NCBI GenBank assembly: GCA_045805505.1
Contig: JBJMLA010000100.1
Coordinates: 1-64,000, forward strand
DNA length: 64,000 nt
Direction of reading: 5' to 3'
From: BP-464 sp045805505
GTDB lineage: Bacteria; Actinomycetota; Thermoleophilia; Solirubrobacterales; Solirubrobacteraceae
The notes beneath the pieces are model-generated. The model worked only from the letters and a program-made list of their open reading frames with translations. It was not told the origin of the DNA and ran no database searches. A program made the position numbers and the translations under genes. Below are positions 24,104 through 32,616 of this stretch, one piece after another. Within the stretch, counting starts at the first letter, position 1. Each line of letters starts with the position of its first letter.

Positions 24104-25041
24104 CCGGCCTTCGGAAGCGTGCCGGCGATGATGACCTCGCCCGGCGTCTTCGGGTCCGCGGTGGTCTCGCGCGTGAGCACCATCGCGTCGAAGTCGGCGA
24201 GCTTGACGCCGTCGGGCACCAGGCCCTGGAAGCGCAACCGTCCCTTGGCGCCGACACGCGGCGTGAAGCCCAGCCGCGCCGCGTTCTTGGCGGTGATGAC
24301 CCACAGGGCGTAGACGTCGCCCTTCTTGTTGGCGGGGATGCTCTGGCCCTGGAAGATCATGCCGGTCGCCTGATCCTGGGCGACGAGCGTCACCGCGGCG
24401 AGCGCCTTCGTGCTCGGCGAGCCCTTGACCGGGTTGAGGTTGACCTGGCCGAGGACCTGCTGGTCGCCGGTCGTCGACGTGCCGGTCGTCTGGGTCGTGC
24501 CGGTGCCGGCGGTCGCCCCGCCGTCGTCGCCGTTGTCGTCGTTGCCGGTGAGGACGAAGACGATCAGGAAGGCCACGGCCACGCCGACCGCGGCGAGCAG
24601 CAGCACGCCGCCCAGCCGCGAGCTCTTGGCCTGACGCTGGCGCGCCTCCTTGCGGGCGTGCAGGGCGTCGAAGGCCTCGTCGACCTCGGCGCGCTCGGAC
24701 GGGATCTCCGGCAGCGCGTCGCCGGCCAGGGGACGCAGCTCGCCCGAGACGACGCGGGCCCAGGCGCGGCCGGGAGCGGAGGTCTCGAGCAGGTCGCGGG
24801 TGGCGGCGCGCTCGGAGGCGCTCTGCTGGCCGAGGAGGTAGTCGGCGATCTCGTCCTGCTCGGCCATGTCGAGCTCGTCGGCGTCCGGCCCGAGGCGGTC
24901 GAGAGCATCGCGGGCGCGCTCGCGGACGGTCTGCGGCTCGATGCGCAGCAGGCTCGCCAGGTCGTCGTAGCTCTTGCCCTGCTTGAGCAGGAGCTGGAGG
25001 ACCGCGCGGCGGTCGGCGGGCAGATCGTCGATGCGAGGCAT
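24100..25041 (-). CDS. Anti-sigma-like membrane protein (HTH, one TM helix, RskA-like domain)
   Basis: A 313-residue protein. Residues 1-50 resemble sigma region 4 (LPADRRAVLQLLLKQGKSYD, DLASLLRIEPQTVRERA). A helical region (~55-150) follows, then a membrane helix (VLLLAAVGVAVAFLIVFVLT, ~165-185), a Gly/Thr/Asp-rich linker, and an extracytoplasmic domain like the RskA anti-sigma-K fold (DVYALWVITAKNA, GRLRFQGLVPDG). It may bind a sigma factor or promoter inside and sense a signal outside; no sigma gene is adjacent. It is divergent from the thioesterase gene across 28 bases. Confidence 0.75.
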   Translation of the reverse strand: MPRIDDLPADRRAVLQLLLKQGKSYDDLASLLRIEPQTVRERARDALDRLGPDADELDMAEQDEIADYLLGQQSASERAATRDLLETSAPGRAWARVVSGELRPLAGDALPEIPSERAEVDEAFDALHARKEARQRQAKSSRLGGVLLLAAVGVAVAFLIVFVLTGNDDNGDDGGATAGTGTTQTTGTSTTGDQQVLGQVNLNPVKGSPSTKALAAVTLVAQDQATGMIFQGQSIPANKKGDVYALWVITAKNAARLGFTPRVGAKGRLRFQGLVPDGVKLADFDAMVLTRETTADPKTPGEVIIAGTLPKAG

Positions 25042-25052
25042 TGGCTCGCGGA

Positions 25053-25062
25053 AGGATACGGT
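25053..25062. promoter_or_regulatory. Back-to-back -10 hexamers sharing one TA
   Basis: The ten bases read AGGATACGGT. On the plus strand TACGGT (25057-25062) ends seven bases before ATG 25070; on the minus strand TATCCT (25053-25058) ends 11 bases before ATG 25041. The two hexamers share the central TA in a 28-base divergent region. Confidence 0.5.
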
Positions 25063-25069
25063 TCGGGCC

Positions 25070-25462
25070 ATGTCGCCAGTGCATGACGCCCGCCAGGACG
25101 GAACGTTCGACAGCCTCGTCGGGCTCGTCGTCGACACGATCGAAGACGGCCTCGTCCACGCCCACGTCGACGTCCGCGACGACCTCAAGCAGCCCATGGG
25201 CCTCGTCCACGGCGGTGTCTACGCGTCGATCGCCGAGTCCATCACGTCGATGGCCACCCACCTCGGCGTCATGGAGGACGGCAAGAGCGCCCAGGGCCTC
25301 TCCAACCAGACCTCGTTCCTGCGCCCGATCTTCGAGGGAACGATCCACGCCGTCGCCCGCCGCCGCCACAAGGGCCGCACCACATGGCTCTGGGAGGTCG
25401 AGATCACCGACGACCAGGAGCGCCTCTGCGCCCTCATCCGCATGACCATCGCGGTCCGCTGA
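25070..25462 (+). CDS. Hotdog-fold thioesterase, PaaI family
   Basis: A 130-residue thioesterase that probably hydrolyses acyl- or aryl-CoA. The active-site segment is GLVHGGVYASIAESITSMAT with the HGG turn and a Glu on the following helix, and NQTSFLRPIFEGTIHA is the usual second strand. Length is normal. ATG 25070 follows a -10 hexamer by seven bases. Its end faces nadE, with the hairpin repeat between them. Confidence 0.88.
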   Translation: MSPVHDARQDGTFDSLVGLVVDTIEDGLVHAHVDVRDDLKQPMGLVHGGVYASIAESITSMATHLGVMEDGKSAQGLSNQTSFLRPIFEGTIHAVARRRHKGRTTWLWEVEITDDQERLCALIRMTIAVR

Positions 25463-25465
25463 TCA

Positions 25466-25512
25466 TCGAGTGGACACTTGACGGGACTGGGTGCCGTCAA
25501 CTGTCCACTCGA
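25466..25512. repeat. Hairpin repeat, copy 2
   Basis: Arms TCGAGTGGACA (25466-25476) and TGTCCACTCGA (25502-25512) are perfect. The inner stem TTGACGG/CCGTCAA continues after the same conserved C-C mismatch as in copy 1. It lies between the ends of two convergent genes and could act as a terminator in both directions. Confidence 0.85.
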
Positions 25513-25515
25513 CGG

Positions 25516-27231
25516 TTAGGTCTCGCGGTAGCGGTTGGTGATCGGCACGCGGCGGTCGCGGCCGAACGCGCGTGAGGTGATCTTGATGCCGGGGGGCGAC
25601 TGGCGGCGCTTGTACTCGGCGATGTCGATGAGGCGGACGATGCGGTCGACGTCCTCGGCGGGCAGGCCGCGGGCGATGAGCTGCTCGCGGCCGAGGTCGT
25701 GCTCGACGACGCCCTCGATGATGCGGTCGAGGACGGTGTAGGGCGGGAGCGAGTCCTCGTCCTTCTGGTCGGGTCGCAGCTCCGCGGACGGCGGGCGCGC
25801 GGCGATCTCGGCGGGCACGAGGCCGGGCGTGGCGCTCGAGCGGTGCTCGGTGAGCTCGTAGACCAGCAGCTTAGGGACGTCCTTGATCACCGCGAAGCCG
25901 CCCGCGCTGTCGCCGTAGAGCGTCGAGTAGCCGACCGACATCTCCGACTTGTTGCCGGTGGTCAGCACGAGCCAGCCGAACTTGTTCGACAGCGCCATCA
26001 GCAGGTTGCCGCGGATGCGCGCCTGCAGGTTCTCCTCGGTGAGGTCGGGGTCGCGGCCCTCGAAGACCGGCCCGAGCAGTGAGTCGTAGCTCTTCATGGC
26101 CTCGCCGATCGGCAGCTCGAGCAGCTGCACGCCGAGGTTGGCGGCGAGCGTCCGCGCGTCGCCCTGCGTGCCGTCCGACGAGTACGGAGATGGCATGACC
26201 ACGCAGGTCACGTTCTCCGGGCCGAGCGCGTCGACGGCGATCAGCGCGACGAGCGCGGAGTCCACGCCACCCGACAGGCCGAGCACGACGTGCTCGAAGC
26301 CGTTCTTGCGGGTGTAGTCGCGCGTGCCCAGGACGAGCGCGCCGTAGACCTCGTCGAGCAGGGGGAGGGGCTCGGCGACGTCGCCGCCGGGGCGCTGGGT
26401 CTCGTGCCGGCCGCCGACGCTGAACGAGCCGAGGTGCGCCACCTCCTGCTTCATCGACCGCGCGGGCGGACGCGAGCGCGTGTCGCGCAGCCGCGCCGAG
26501 GCGGCGGCCCGGGCGTCGACGTCGCAGACCAGCAGGTGCTCGGTGAACTGCGGCGCGCGGGCGATCACCCGCCCCTCGTGGTCGCAGACGAACGAGCCGC
26601 CGTCGAAGATCAGCTCGTCCTGCCCGCCGATCAGTGCGCAGTAGAGGAACGTGGCGACGGTGTCGGCGGCGCGCTGGCCGACCATCCGCTCGCGCCGCGA
26701 GTCCTTCTCGGCGATGTAGGGCGACGCGGAGATGTTGACGATCACCGTGGCGCCGGCCAGCGCCTCGTCCGTGGCGGGCGCGCCGGGCAGCCAGACGTCC
26801 TCGCAGATCGTCAGGCCGATCTTGACGCCGTCGAGCTCGAAGACGGCGGGGCCGGGACCCGACTGGAAGTAGCGGACCTCGTCGAAGACGCCGTAGTTGG
26901 GCAGGTGCATCTTGCGGTAGACCGCCTGCACCTCGCCGTCGGCGCACAGGGCGGCGGCGTTGTAGACGTCGTCGGTGCGCTCCGGGAAGCCGATGATCGC
27001 CACGATCCCGGTCACCGAGCCGGCGATCCGGTCCAGCGCATCGCGCGCGCCGGCGAGGAAGTGCTCCTTGAGCAGCAGGTCCTCCGGCGGATAGCCGGTG
27101 ATGGCCAGCTCGGGGAAGACGACGAGCTGCGCCTCGGCCGCCTTGGCCTCCTCGAGGGCGGCCAGGATCCGCTCTTCGTTGCCGCCGATGTCACCGACGA
27201 CGGTGTTGATCTGGGCCAGCGCGACGCGCAT
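25516..27231 (-). CDS. nadE: NAD+ synthase, glutamine-hydrolysing
   Basis: A 571-residue two-domain enzyme making NAD+ from deamido-NAD with glutamine as nitrogen donor. The N-terminal nitrilase domain has its Glu (FPELAITGYPPED), Lys (RKMHLPNYGVFDE) and Cys (LTICEDVWLP). The C-terminal synthetase domain has the ATP loop LGLSGGVDSALVAL and STLYGDSAGGFAVIKDVPK. ATG 27231 gives the family N-terminus MRVALAQINTVVGDI. It lies ten bases after a small membrane protein gene and ends by the hairpin repeat. Confidence 0.96.
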   Translation of the reverse strand: MRVALAQINTVVGDIGGNEERILAALEEAKAAEAQLVVFPELAITGYPPEDLLLKEHFLAGARDALDRIAGSVTGIVAIIGFPERTDDVYNAAALCADGEVQAVYRKMHLPNYGVFDEVRYFQSGPGPAVFELDGVKIGLTICEDVWLPGAPATDEALAGATVIVNISASPYIAEKDSRRERMVGQRAADTVATFLYCALIGGQDELIFDGGSFVCDHEGRVIARAPQFTEHLLVCDVDARAAASARLRDTRSRPPARSMKQEVAHLGSFSVGGRHETQRPGGDVAEPLPLLDEVYGALVLGTRDYTRKNGFEHVVLGLSGGVDSALVALIAVDALGPENVTCVVMPSPYSSDGTQGDARTLAANLGVQLLELPIGEAMKSYDSLLGPVFEGRDPDLTEENLQARIRGNLLMALSNKFGWLVLTTGNKSEMSVGYSTLYGDSAGGFAVIKDVPKLLVYELTEHRSSATPGLVPAEIAARPPSAELRPDQKDEDSLPPYTVLDRIIEGVVEHDLGREQLIARGLPAEDVDRIVRLIDIAEYKRRQSPPGIKITSRAFGRDRRVPITNRYRET

Positions 27232-27241
27232 GGCCCTCACG

Positions 27242-27637
27242 CTACCCCGCGGCGCCCTGACCGAGCCAGCGATCGATGAAGTCCTGCAGTTGCGGGTCGT
27301 CGGGTTTCGCCACGACGATCCTGCGGCCCGCGGCCCGCGCGACGACGCCGCCGGCCTGCGGATCGCGGCGGACGATCACGGCCTGGCCCGCCTGACGCAG
27401 CGCTGGGGTGTCCGTCGCGCCGAGGCTGTCGGCCAGCTCGCGCAGCTTCGGCTCGAACGCCGGATCGGAGAAGCTCAGGACGACGTTGCCGTCCGACGGC
27501 CCGTTGGCGGCCGACGCCGCGGTGGTCGGCGTCTTGTTCGTCGTCGAGTCGTCGCGGCTGTTGAAGAAGGCGATCAGGCCGATGACGCCGGCGACGGCGA
27601 TCACGACGGCCAGGAGAGTTCCGGCGAGCTTGCGCAT
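27242..27637 (-). CDS. Small membrane-anchored protein of unknown function
   Basis: A 131-residue protein with an N-terminal membrane anchor (LAGTLLAVVIAVAGVIGLIAFF), a Thr/Ser/Asp linker, and a soluble domain of ~80 residues (VVLSFSDPAFEPKLRELADS ... DFIDRWLGQ). The orientation suggests the domain lies outside the membrane. It is ten bases upstream of nadE on the same strand, so cotranscription is likely. I do not recognise the family. Confidence 0.65.
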   Translation of the reverse strand: MRKLAGTLLAVVIAVAGVIGLIAFFNSRDDSTTNKTPTTAASAANGPSDGNVVLSFSDPAFEPKLRELADSLGATDTPALRQAGQAVIVRRDPQAGGVVARAAGRRIVVAKPDDPQLQDFIDRWLGQGAAG

Positions 27638-27677
27638 CGAGCCGCCGATTCAAGCACTCCTAGCCTTCGGAACGCGC

Positions 27678-28799
27678 ATGGCGATTCCCGGCGGTCCTTC
27701 AGACGCGTCCCTGTCCGAGCTCCACGCGACAGCGCTGGAGCGGGCGGCGGTGCCGCTGGACTTCTTCGACGCCCATACCCACCTCGGGCACAACGATCCC
27801 GACGGCTACACGGCCACCCCGGAGCAGATCGTGGCCGGCCTGGACTCCGCGGGCCAGCGGCGCGGGCTGATCTTCCCGATGCAGGAACCCGACGGCTATC
27901 CGGGCCCCAACGACGCCGCGATAGCCGCGGCACGGGACTCCGGCGGGCGCCTCGAGGCGCTGGCGCGCATCGATCCGAACCTCGGCGACGGCGCCCTCGC
28001 CGAGGCCGAGCGCTGCCTGGCGGCCGGCGCGAAGGGCTTCAAGCTGCATCCCCGCAGCGACGCCTTCGACATGCCCCACCCGGTCGTCGAGCGGGTCATC
28101 GCGCTGGCCCAAGAGCACCGTGCGCCGGTGCTCTTCCATGCCGGCCGCGGCTTCCCGGGACTGGGCGAGGAGGTCGCCAACATGGCGCGCCGCCATCCGG
28201 ACGCCCGGATCATCCTCGCGCACGCCGGCATCAGCGATCTCGGCCACCTCGGCGCGGTCGTCGCGGAGGCGCCCAACATCTTCTTCGACACCTCGTGGTG
28301 GCTCGTGGGCGACATGCTGACGCTGTTCGGCACGGTGCCGCCCGGCCGCATCCTCTACGCCAGCGACATGCCCTACGGGTCGGCGCGGTACTCGGTGATC
28401 CGCGACCTGCGCTGCGCCGCCCAGCTCGGCCTCGAGGGCGAGGTGCTGCAGTCGATCGCGGGGCAGCAGCTCGAGCGGATCCTGGCCGGCGAGGACCCGC
28501 TGGACCTCGGCCCGGCGCCCGGCTTTTCGCGCCTGGGCGAGCGCGACCTCGTCGCCGAGCGCGGGATCGCCTACCTGGCCACGGCCTGCACGGCGATGTT
28601 CCGCGGCTATGACCCGGCCGAGCCGCTGAGCCTCGCCCGCCTGGCGACCAGCCCGTCCCAGCGGCCCGAGGTCGTCCAGGCCGACGCGCTCATCGCGCAG
28701 GCCCAGGAGCTGGTCGCCGCGCACCCGGACGATCCTCGCCAGGCGGTGTACCCGGCGATGGCCGCGCAGCTGGTCCTCGGGACCCCTGCGGCGTCCTGA
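27678..28799 (+). CDS. Amidohydrolase-family metal-dependent hydrolase
   Basis: A 373-residue TIM-barrel hydrolase of the amidohydrolase-2 type. The metal site is visible as HxH in FFDAHTHLGH, KGFKLHPRS, LFHAGRGF, ILAHAGI and the Asp of LYASDMPYG. These enzymes hydrolyse or decarboxylate cyclic and aromatic acids; the substrate is not clear. The C-terminal 70 residues are a helical extension. TAGCCT lies 11 bases before ATG 27678. Confidence 0.85.
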   Translation: MAIPGGPSDASLSELHATALERAAVPLDFFDAHTHLGHNDPDGYTATPEQIVAGLDSAGQRRGLIFPMQEPDGYPGPNDAAIAAARDSGGRLEALARIDPNLGDGALAEAERCLAAGAKGFKLHPRSDAFDMPHPVVERVIALAQEHRAPVLFHAGRGFPGLGEEVANMARRHPDARIILAHAGISDLGHLGAVVAEAPNIFFDTSWWLVGDMLTLFGTVPPGRILYASDMPYGSARYSVIRDLRCAAQLGLEGEVLQSIAGQQLERILAGEDPLDLGPAPGFSRLGERDLVAERGIAYLATACTAMFRGYDPAEPLSLARLATSPSQRPEVVQADALIAQAQELVAAHPDDPRQAVYPAMAAQLVLGTPAAS

Positions 28800-28807
28800 C
28801 CCGTCCA

Positions 28808-28813
28808 TACCCT
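28808..28813 (+). promoter_or_regulatory. Candidate -10 hexamer TACCCT for dinB
   Basis: TACCCT ends six bases before GTG 28820, in the 20-base gap after the amidohydrolase gene. Confidence 0.55.
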
Positions 28814-28819
28814 GAGGGG

Positions 28820-29914
28820 GTGACACGCCGGGTCATCGCGCACTGCGACATCGACGCCTTCTACGCGTCGGTCGAGCTGCTGCGCAACCCCGAGCTGGCC
28901 GGCAAGCCGCTGGTCGTGGCGGGCAGCGGCCCGCGCTCGGTGGTCACGACGGCCAGCTACGAGGCGCGCAAGTTCGGCATCGACTCGGCGATGCCCGCGG
29001 CGCGAGCGCGATCGCTGTGCCCGCAGGCCATCTTCATCCCGCCCGACCACACCGCGTATCGCGAGAAGAGCACCGAGGTCTGGGCGCTCGTTCGCTCGCG
29101 CATCGAGCGGGTCCAGCAGGTCGGCATCGACGAGGCCTACCTCGACGTCACAGAGTTCGAGAAGCCGCTGCGCGTGCTGCGCGAGCTGGTCGCCGCCATC
29201 GAGACCGAGACCGGGATGGTGATGTCGGTCGGCGTCGGCCCGTCGCGCCTGGTGGCCAAGACGGTCAGCGGCTCGTTCAAGCCGCGGGCGTTCAAGGCGA
29301 TGTCGCGCGAGGACGCCTGCCGGCACTACGCCGCCGAGTCGACGCGGATCCTTCAGGGGATCGGGCCCAAGACCGCCGAGCGGCTCGCGACGCTCGGCGC
29401 GCGCACGGTCGGCGAGCTGCAGACCTTCGACGAGGGGTTGCTCAGCGAGCACTTCGGCGAGAACTCGGGGCCGTTCCTCAAGGCCCGCGCGTGGTTCCAC
29501 GACGACTCCGAGGTCGCCGCGCCCGGGCCGGCCAAGTCGCGCTCGAACGAGACCACGTTCAACGAGGACGTCGCCGACCACGAGGAGCTCGAGGCGACGC
29601 TGGCCACGCTCGCCCAGGGGCTGTGCGAGTCGCTGCAGAAGAAGGACGTCAGGGGACGCAACATCGCCATCAAGGTCCGCCTCGACGACTGGACGACCGT
29701 GACGCGCGCCCGGACGATCGGCGAGCGCACCAACGACCTCGCCACGGTCCTGCCGGTCGTCCTGGACCTCTTCCGCAACTACGCGCCGCCGCGGCCCGTG
29801 CGGCTGCTCGGCGTGCGGCTGGCGTCGTTCGAGGAGGCTCCCGAGCCGGCCGCCGAGGAGTCCCGCCAGCTCGTGCTGCCGTTGCCGCGCGAGGCCCTAC
29901 TGTCGGTCCGATGA
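28820..29914 (+). CDS. dinB: DNA polymerase IV (Y family)
   Basis: A 364-residue translesion polymerase. Catalytic carboxylates are Asp10 (HCDIDAFYASVE), Asp104 and Glu105 (GIDEAYLD); Tyr15 stands at the steric gate. The helix-hairpin-helix of the thumb (ILQGIGPKTAERLATLGA) and the little-finger domain follow. The C-terminus has QLVLPL, which resembles a beta-clamp binding motif. No LexA-like box is obvious in the 20 bases upstream. It overlaps the next gene by four bases (ATGA). Confidence 0.95.
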   Translation: MTRRVIAHCDIDAFYASVELLRNPELAGKPLVVAGSGPRSVVTTASYEARKFGIDSAMPAARARSLCPQAIFIPPDHTAYREKSTEVWALVRSRIERVQQVGIDEAYLDVTEFEKPLRVLRELVAAIETETGMVMSVGVGPSRLVAKTVSGSFKPRAFKAMSREDACRHYAAESTRILQGIGPKTAERLATLGARTVGELQTFDEGLLSEHFGENSGPFLKARAWFHDDSEVAAPGPAKSRSNETTFNEDVADHEELEATLATLAQGLCESLQKKDVRGRNIAIKVRLDDWTTVTRARTIGERTNDLATVLPVVLDLFRNYAPPRPVRLLGVRLASFEEAPEPAAEESRQLVLPLPREALLSVR

Positions 29915-30687
29915 AGCTCCATCACGTCCGTCGCGGGTCCGGTGAGCCGCTGCTGATGATCCAGGGGATGAGCGGCCACCACCTGCACTGGGGCGAGCCG
30001 TTCATGACGGCGCTGGAGGCCGACTTCGACTGCATCGCGATCGATCACCGCAGCACGGGCTACAGCCCGCGCGCAGAGGGCCCGTTCTCGCTCGCCGACC
30101 TCGCGCAGGACGCCCTGGGCGTGCTCGACGAGCTGGGCATCGAATCCGCGCACGTGCTGGGCATCTCGATGGGCGGCATGGTCGCCCAGGAGCTCGTGCT
30201 CGCCCAGCCCGGCCGCGTCCGCCGGCTGGTGCTCGGCTGCACCTACGCCGGTGGAGAGGGCCAGGCGCTGACGTCGCCCGAGGTCGCGCAGATCCTCGCC
30301 GAGGGGATGCAGTCCGGCGATCGCGCCAAGGCCCTGCGCGCGGCGTGGACGGTCAACGTCTCCGAGGCGTTCGCCGCCGACGACGCCAACTACGCCGCGT
30401 TCGAGGAGATCTCGGCGACCAAGCCGGTCGCCGTCGCGGTGATCATGCGCCAGATGCAGGCCATCGCACGCCACGACACGAGCGCGCGGCTCGCGCAGAT
30501 CACCGCGCCGACGCTGGTCATCCACGGCACCGCCGACCGGATGCTGCCGTTCGCCAACGGCGAGGCGATCGCGGCGACGATCCCCGGCGCGCGGCTGGCC
30601 CCGCTCGAGGGCGTCGGGCACATGTTCTGGACCGAGCAGCCGCAGCGCTCCGCGGAGCTGGTCCGCGAGCACTGCCTCGCGGGCTAG
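29911..30687 (+). CDS. Alpha/beta hydrolase
   Basis: A 258-residue alpha/beta-hydrolase-fold enzyme. The nucleophile elbow is GISMGG (Ser), the acid is in IHGTADRMLPF (Asp), and the His is in EGVGHMFWTEQP. The oxyanion segment IQGMSGHHLHW precedes. Esterase or peptidase activity is likely; the substrate is unknown. It is coupled to dinB by an ATGA overlap and shares CTAG with the convergent thioredoxin gene. Confidence 0.88.
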   Translation: MKLHHVRRGSGEPLLMIQGMSGHHLHWGEPFMTALEADFDCIAIDHRSTGYSPRAEGPFSLADLAQDALGVLDELGIESAHVLGISMGGMVAQELVLAQPGRVRRLVLGCTYAGGEGQALTSPEVAQILAEGMQSGDRAKALRAAWTVNVSEAFAADDANYAAFEEISATKPVAVAVIMRQMQAIARHDTSARLAQITAPTLVIHGTADRMLPFANGEAIAATIPGARLAPLEGVGHMFWTEQPQRSAELVREHCLAG

Positions 30688-31412
30688 TACAGCGCGGTGG
30701 CCAGGCGCCGGCGGTACTCGCGGGCGACGTCGCTGGCCACGCCGAGCTCGTCGAGCACGCCGACCACGGCCTGGCGCAGCAGGTCCTTGCGGTCGGGGTG
30801 CGCGGCGATGGCATCGATCAGCAACCCCAGGCCGCGCTCGGTCTCGCCGGCGTCCAGGGCCGCGTAGGCGTCGGGAAGCTCGGCCTCGAGCTCGAGGCGC
30901 GCGAGCAGCGCGTCGCCCTGGAAGCTCTCGCGCACCGGTTCGAGGACCGCGCGCGCCTCGTCGGGCTCGCCGCGGGCGATCAGCAGCTTGGCGAGCGGCA
31001 CGGCCGCATCCGCGCGGCCGGGCTCGAGGTCCAGCGCGCGGCGCAGCGACTCCTCGTCGCCGCCCGCCGCGAGCTTCTCGGCCTCGGACGGGACGAGCTT
31101 GGCGAAGAAGCGCTCGACGGCCGGCGGTGGCTGGTTGCCGGTGAACTCGTCGACGACGCGGCCGTCCTTGAAAGCCTTGACGGCCGGGATGCCCTGGATC
31201 TGGAAGGCGCGGGCCAGCGACTGGTTGGCGTCGGTGTCGAGCTTGGCCAGCACCACCTCGCCCTCGTGCTTGGCCGCCTCGCGCTCGAGCACGGGGCCCA
31301 GCGCGCGGCACGGACCGCACCACTCGGCCCAGAAGTCGACGACCACCGGCGTGGTCTTCGAGCGCTCCAGGACCTCCTGCTCGAAGTCCGCCTCGCTGAC
31401 GTCGATGACCAT
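30684..31412 (-). CDS. Thioredoxin-TPR protein, CnoX/YbbN-like
   Basis: A ~242-residue protein: an N-terminal thioredoxin domain (~1-110) with an intact WCGPC active site (FWAEWCGPCRALGPVLE), then TPR-like helical repeats (~120-240, e.g. ALDLEPGRADAAVPLAKLLI). This is the layout of CnoX/YbbN holdase-redox chaperones. Because both Cys of WCGPC are kept, redox activity is possible, unlike in E. coli YbbN. ATG 31412 is supported by TACCCT seven bases upstream. Confidence 0.9.
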   Translation of the reverse strand: MVIDVSEADFEQEVLERSKTTPVVVDFWAEWCGPCRALGPVLEREAAKHEGEVVLAKLDTDANQSLARAFQIQGIPAVKAFKDGRVVDEFTGNQPPPAVERFFAKLVPSEAEKLAAGGDEESLRRALDLEPGRADAAVPLAKLLIARGEPDEARAVLEPVRESFQGDALLARLELEAELPDAYAALDAGETERGLGLLIDAIAAHPDRKDLLRQAVVGVLDELGVASDVAREYRRRLATALY

Positions 31413-31419
31413 GCGGCGC

Positions 31420-31425
31420 AGGGTA
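31420..31425 (-). promoter_or_regulatory. Candidate -10 hexamer TACCCT for the thioredoxin-TPR gene
   Basis: TACCCT on the minus strand ends seven bases before ATG 31412. Its TA also starts TACGAA on the plus strand, facing the hydrolase gene at 31442. Confidence 0.5.
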
Positions 31426-31441
31426 CGAAACACTCCATCGC

Positions 31442-32212
31442 GTGCTGGCCATCGAAGACAGCGGAGGCGAAGGCGTCCCGATCGTCCTGCTGCACGGTCT
31501 CACGGCCACGCGCCGCTACGTCGTGATGGGCTCGAACACGCTCCAGCGCGCCGGCCATCGCGTCGTCGCCTACGACGCCCGCGGTCACGGCGAATCGGAC
31601 CCGGACCAGCCCTATGACTACCCGTCGCTGGCCGCCGACCTGCTCGGCGTGCTCGACGCGCGCGGGATCGATCGCGCGGTGCTGGCCGGGGCGTCGATGG
31701 GCGCGCACACGGCGGTGCGCGCGGCGCTCGACGCGCCCGAGCGCGTGGCCGGGCTGGTCCTCATCACCCCGGCCTACCTGCCCGACGAGCCCAAGGACCT
31801 CGAGCGCTGGGACGCCCTGGCCCGCGGCCTGCGCGAGGGCGGCGTCGAGGGGTTCGTCGCGGCCTACGGGGATCCCGGCGTCCCGGAGGCCATGCGCGAG
31901 ACCGTCGTGACCGTGCTGCGCCAGCGCCTGGGCCGCCACGAGCATCCCGAGGCGGTGGCCGACGCCCTCGAGCAGGTGCCGCGCTCCGCGCCGTTCGCCG
32001 AGGCCGAGGATCTGCGGGCGATCGCGGCGCCGTCGGTCGTCGTGGCCTCGCGCGACGAGGCCGATCCGGGGCACCCGCTTCACGTGGGGGAGGCCTGGGC
32101 GCAGCTGATCCCCGGCGCGCAGCTGCGCACGGAGGACCCGGGCAAGTCACCGCTCGCGTGGCAGGGCGGGCAGCTCTCGCGGGTCATCGCCGAGCTGGCG
32201 GACCGGACATGA
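31442..32212 (+). CDS. Alpha/beta hydrolase
   Basis: A 256-residue alpha/beta hydrolase. The N-terminal LLHGLTATRRYVVMG supplies the oxyanion hole, GASMGAH the nucleophile Ser, and YDARGHGESDP is the usual loop. The expected C-terminal His is less clear than in the paralogue at 29911: the sequence ends DPGKSPLAWQGGQLSRVI, so catalytic completeness is uncertain. It heads an operon of five genes joined by 4-base overlaps or short gaps and ending with pdxH. Confidence 0.82.
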   Translation: MLAIEDSGGEGVPIVLLHGLTATRRYVVMGSNTLQRAGHRVVAYDARGHGESDPDQPYDYPSLAADLLGVLDARGIDRAVLAGASMGAHTAVRAALDAPERVAGLVLITPAYLPDEPKDLERWDALARGLREGGVEGFVAAYGDPGVPEAMRETVVTVLRQRLGRHEHPEAVADALEQVPRSAPFAEAEDLRAIAAPSVVVASRDEADPGHPLHVGEAWAQLIPGAQLRTEDPGKSPLAWQGGQLSRVIAELADRT

Positions 32213-32616
32213 CCGCGGGCTACTCCTCGACGCCGCTCGTCAAGAAGCTCGGGTTCAAGGCGGGGCAGAGGGTTGCTTATGTCAACCCGCCGGAGAACTT
32301 CGCCGAGCTCGTGGGGGACCTCCCGGAGAACATCCGGATCCTGTCGGACCTCGTCGGTCCCCTCGACATGGTCATCTGCTTCACCAAGGGCCGCCGGATC
32401 CTCGAGCAGCGCCTCAAGGCGCTGCTGCGCGAGCTCGATCGCGACGGGACGATCTGGATCGCCTGGCCCAAGAAGGCCTCGGGCGTCGAGACCGACATGA
32501 CCGAGGACGTCGTGCGCGATCTGGCGCTGCCGACCGGCCTGGTCGACGTCAAGGTCTGCGCGATCGACGAGACCTGGTCCGGGCTGAAGCTCGTGATGCG
32601 CAAGGAGCTGCGATGA
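32209..32616 (+). CDS. DUF3052 family protein
   Basis: A 135-residue protein of the DUF3052 family, recognised by GYSSTPLVKKLGFKAGQRVA, WIAWPKKASGVETDMTEDVV and DETWSGLKLVMRKEL. It is small and cytoplasmic, and no function is established for the family. ATG 32209 overlaps the upstream stop by four bases (ATGA), and its own stop overlaps the next start in the same way. Confidence 0.8.
   Translation: MTAGYSSTPLVKKLGFKAGQRVAYVNPPENFAELVGDLPENIRILSDLVGPLDMVICFTKGRRILEQRLKALLRELDRDGTIWIAWPKKASGVETDMTEDVVRDLALPTGLVDVKVCAIDETWSGLKLVMRKELR

Noticed and set aside
29898..29903. TACTGT seven bases before ATG 29911 as a separate promoter for the hydrolase
   Set aside because: It fits the spacing, but the gene is coupled to dinB by an ATGA overlap. 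Without transcript data I do not list it as a promoter.
29881..29914. DinB C-terminal QLVLPL as a certain beta-clamp motif
   Set aside because: It resembles QLxLF-type clamp motifs but ends in PL rather than F, so it is mentioned only as a resemblance.
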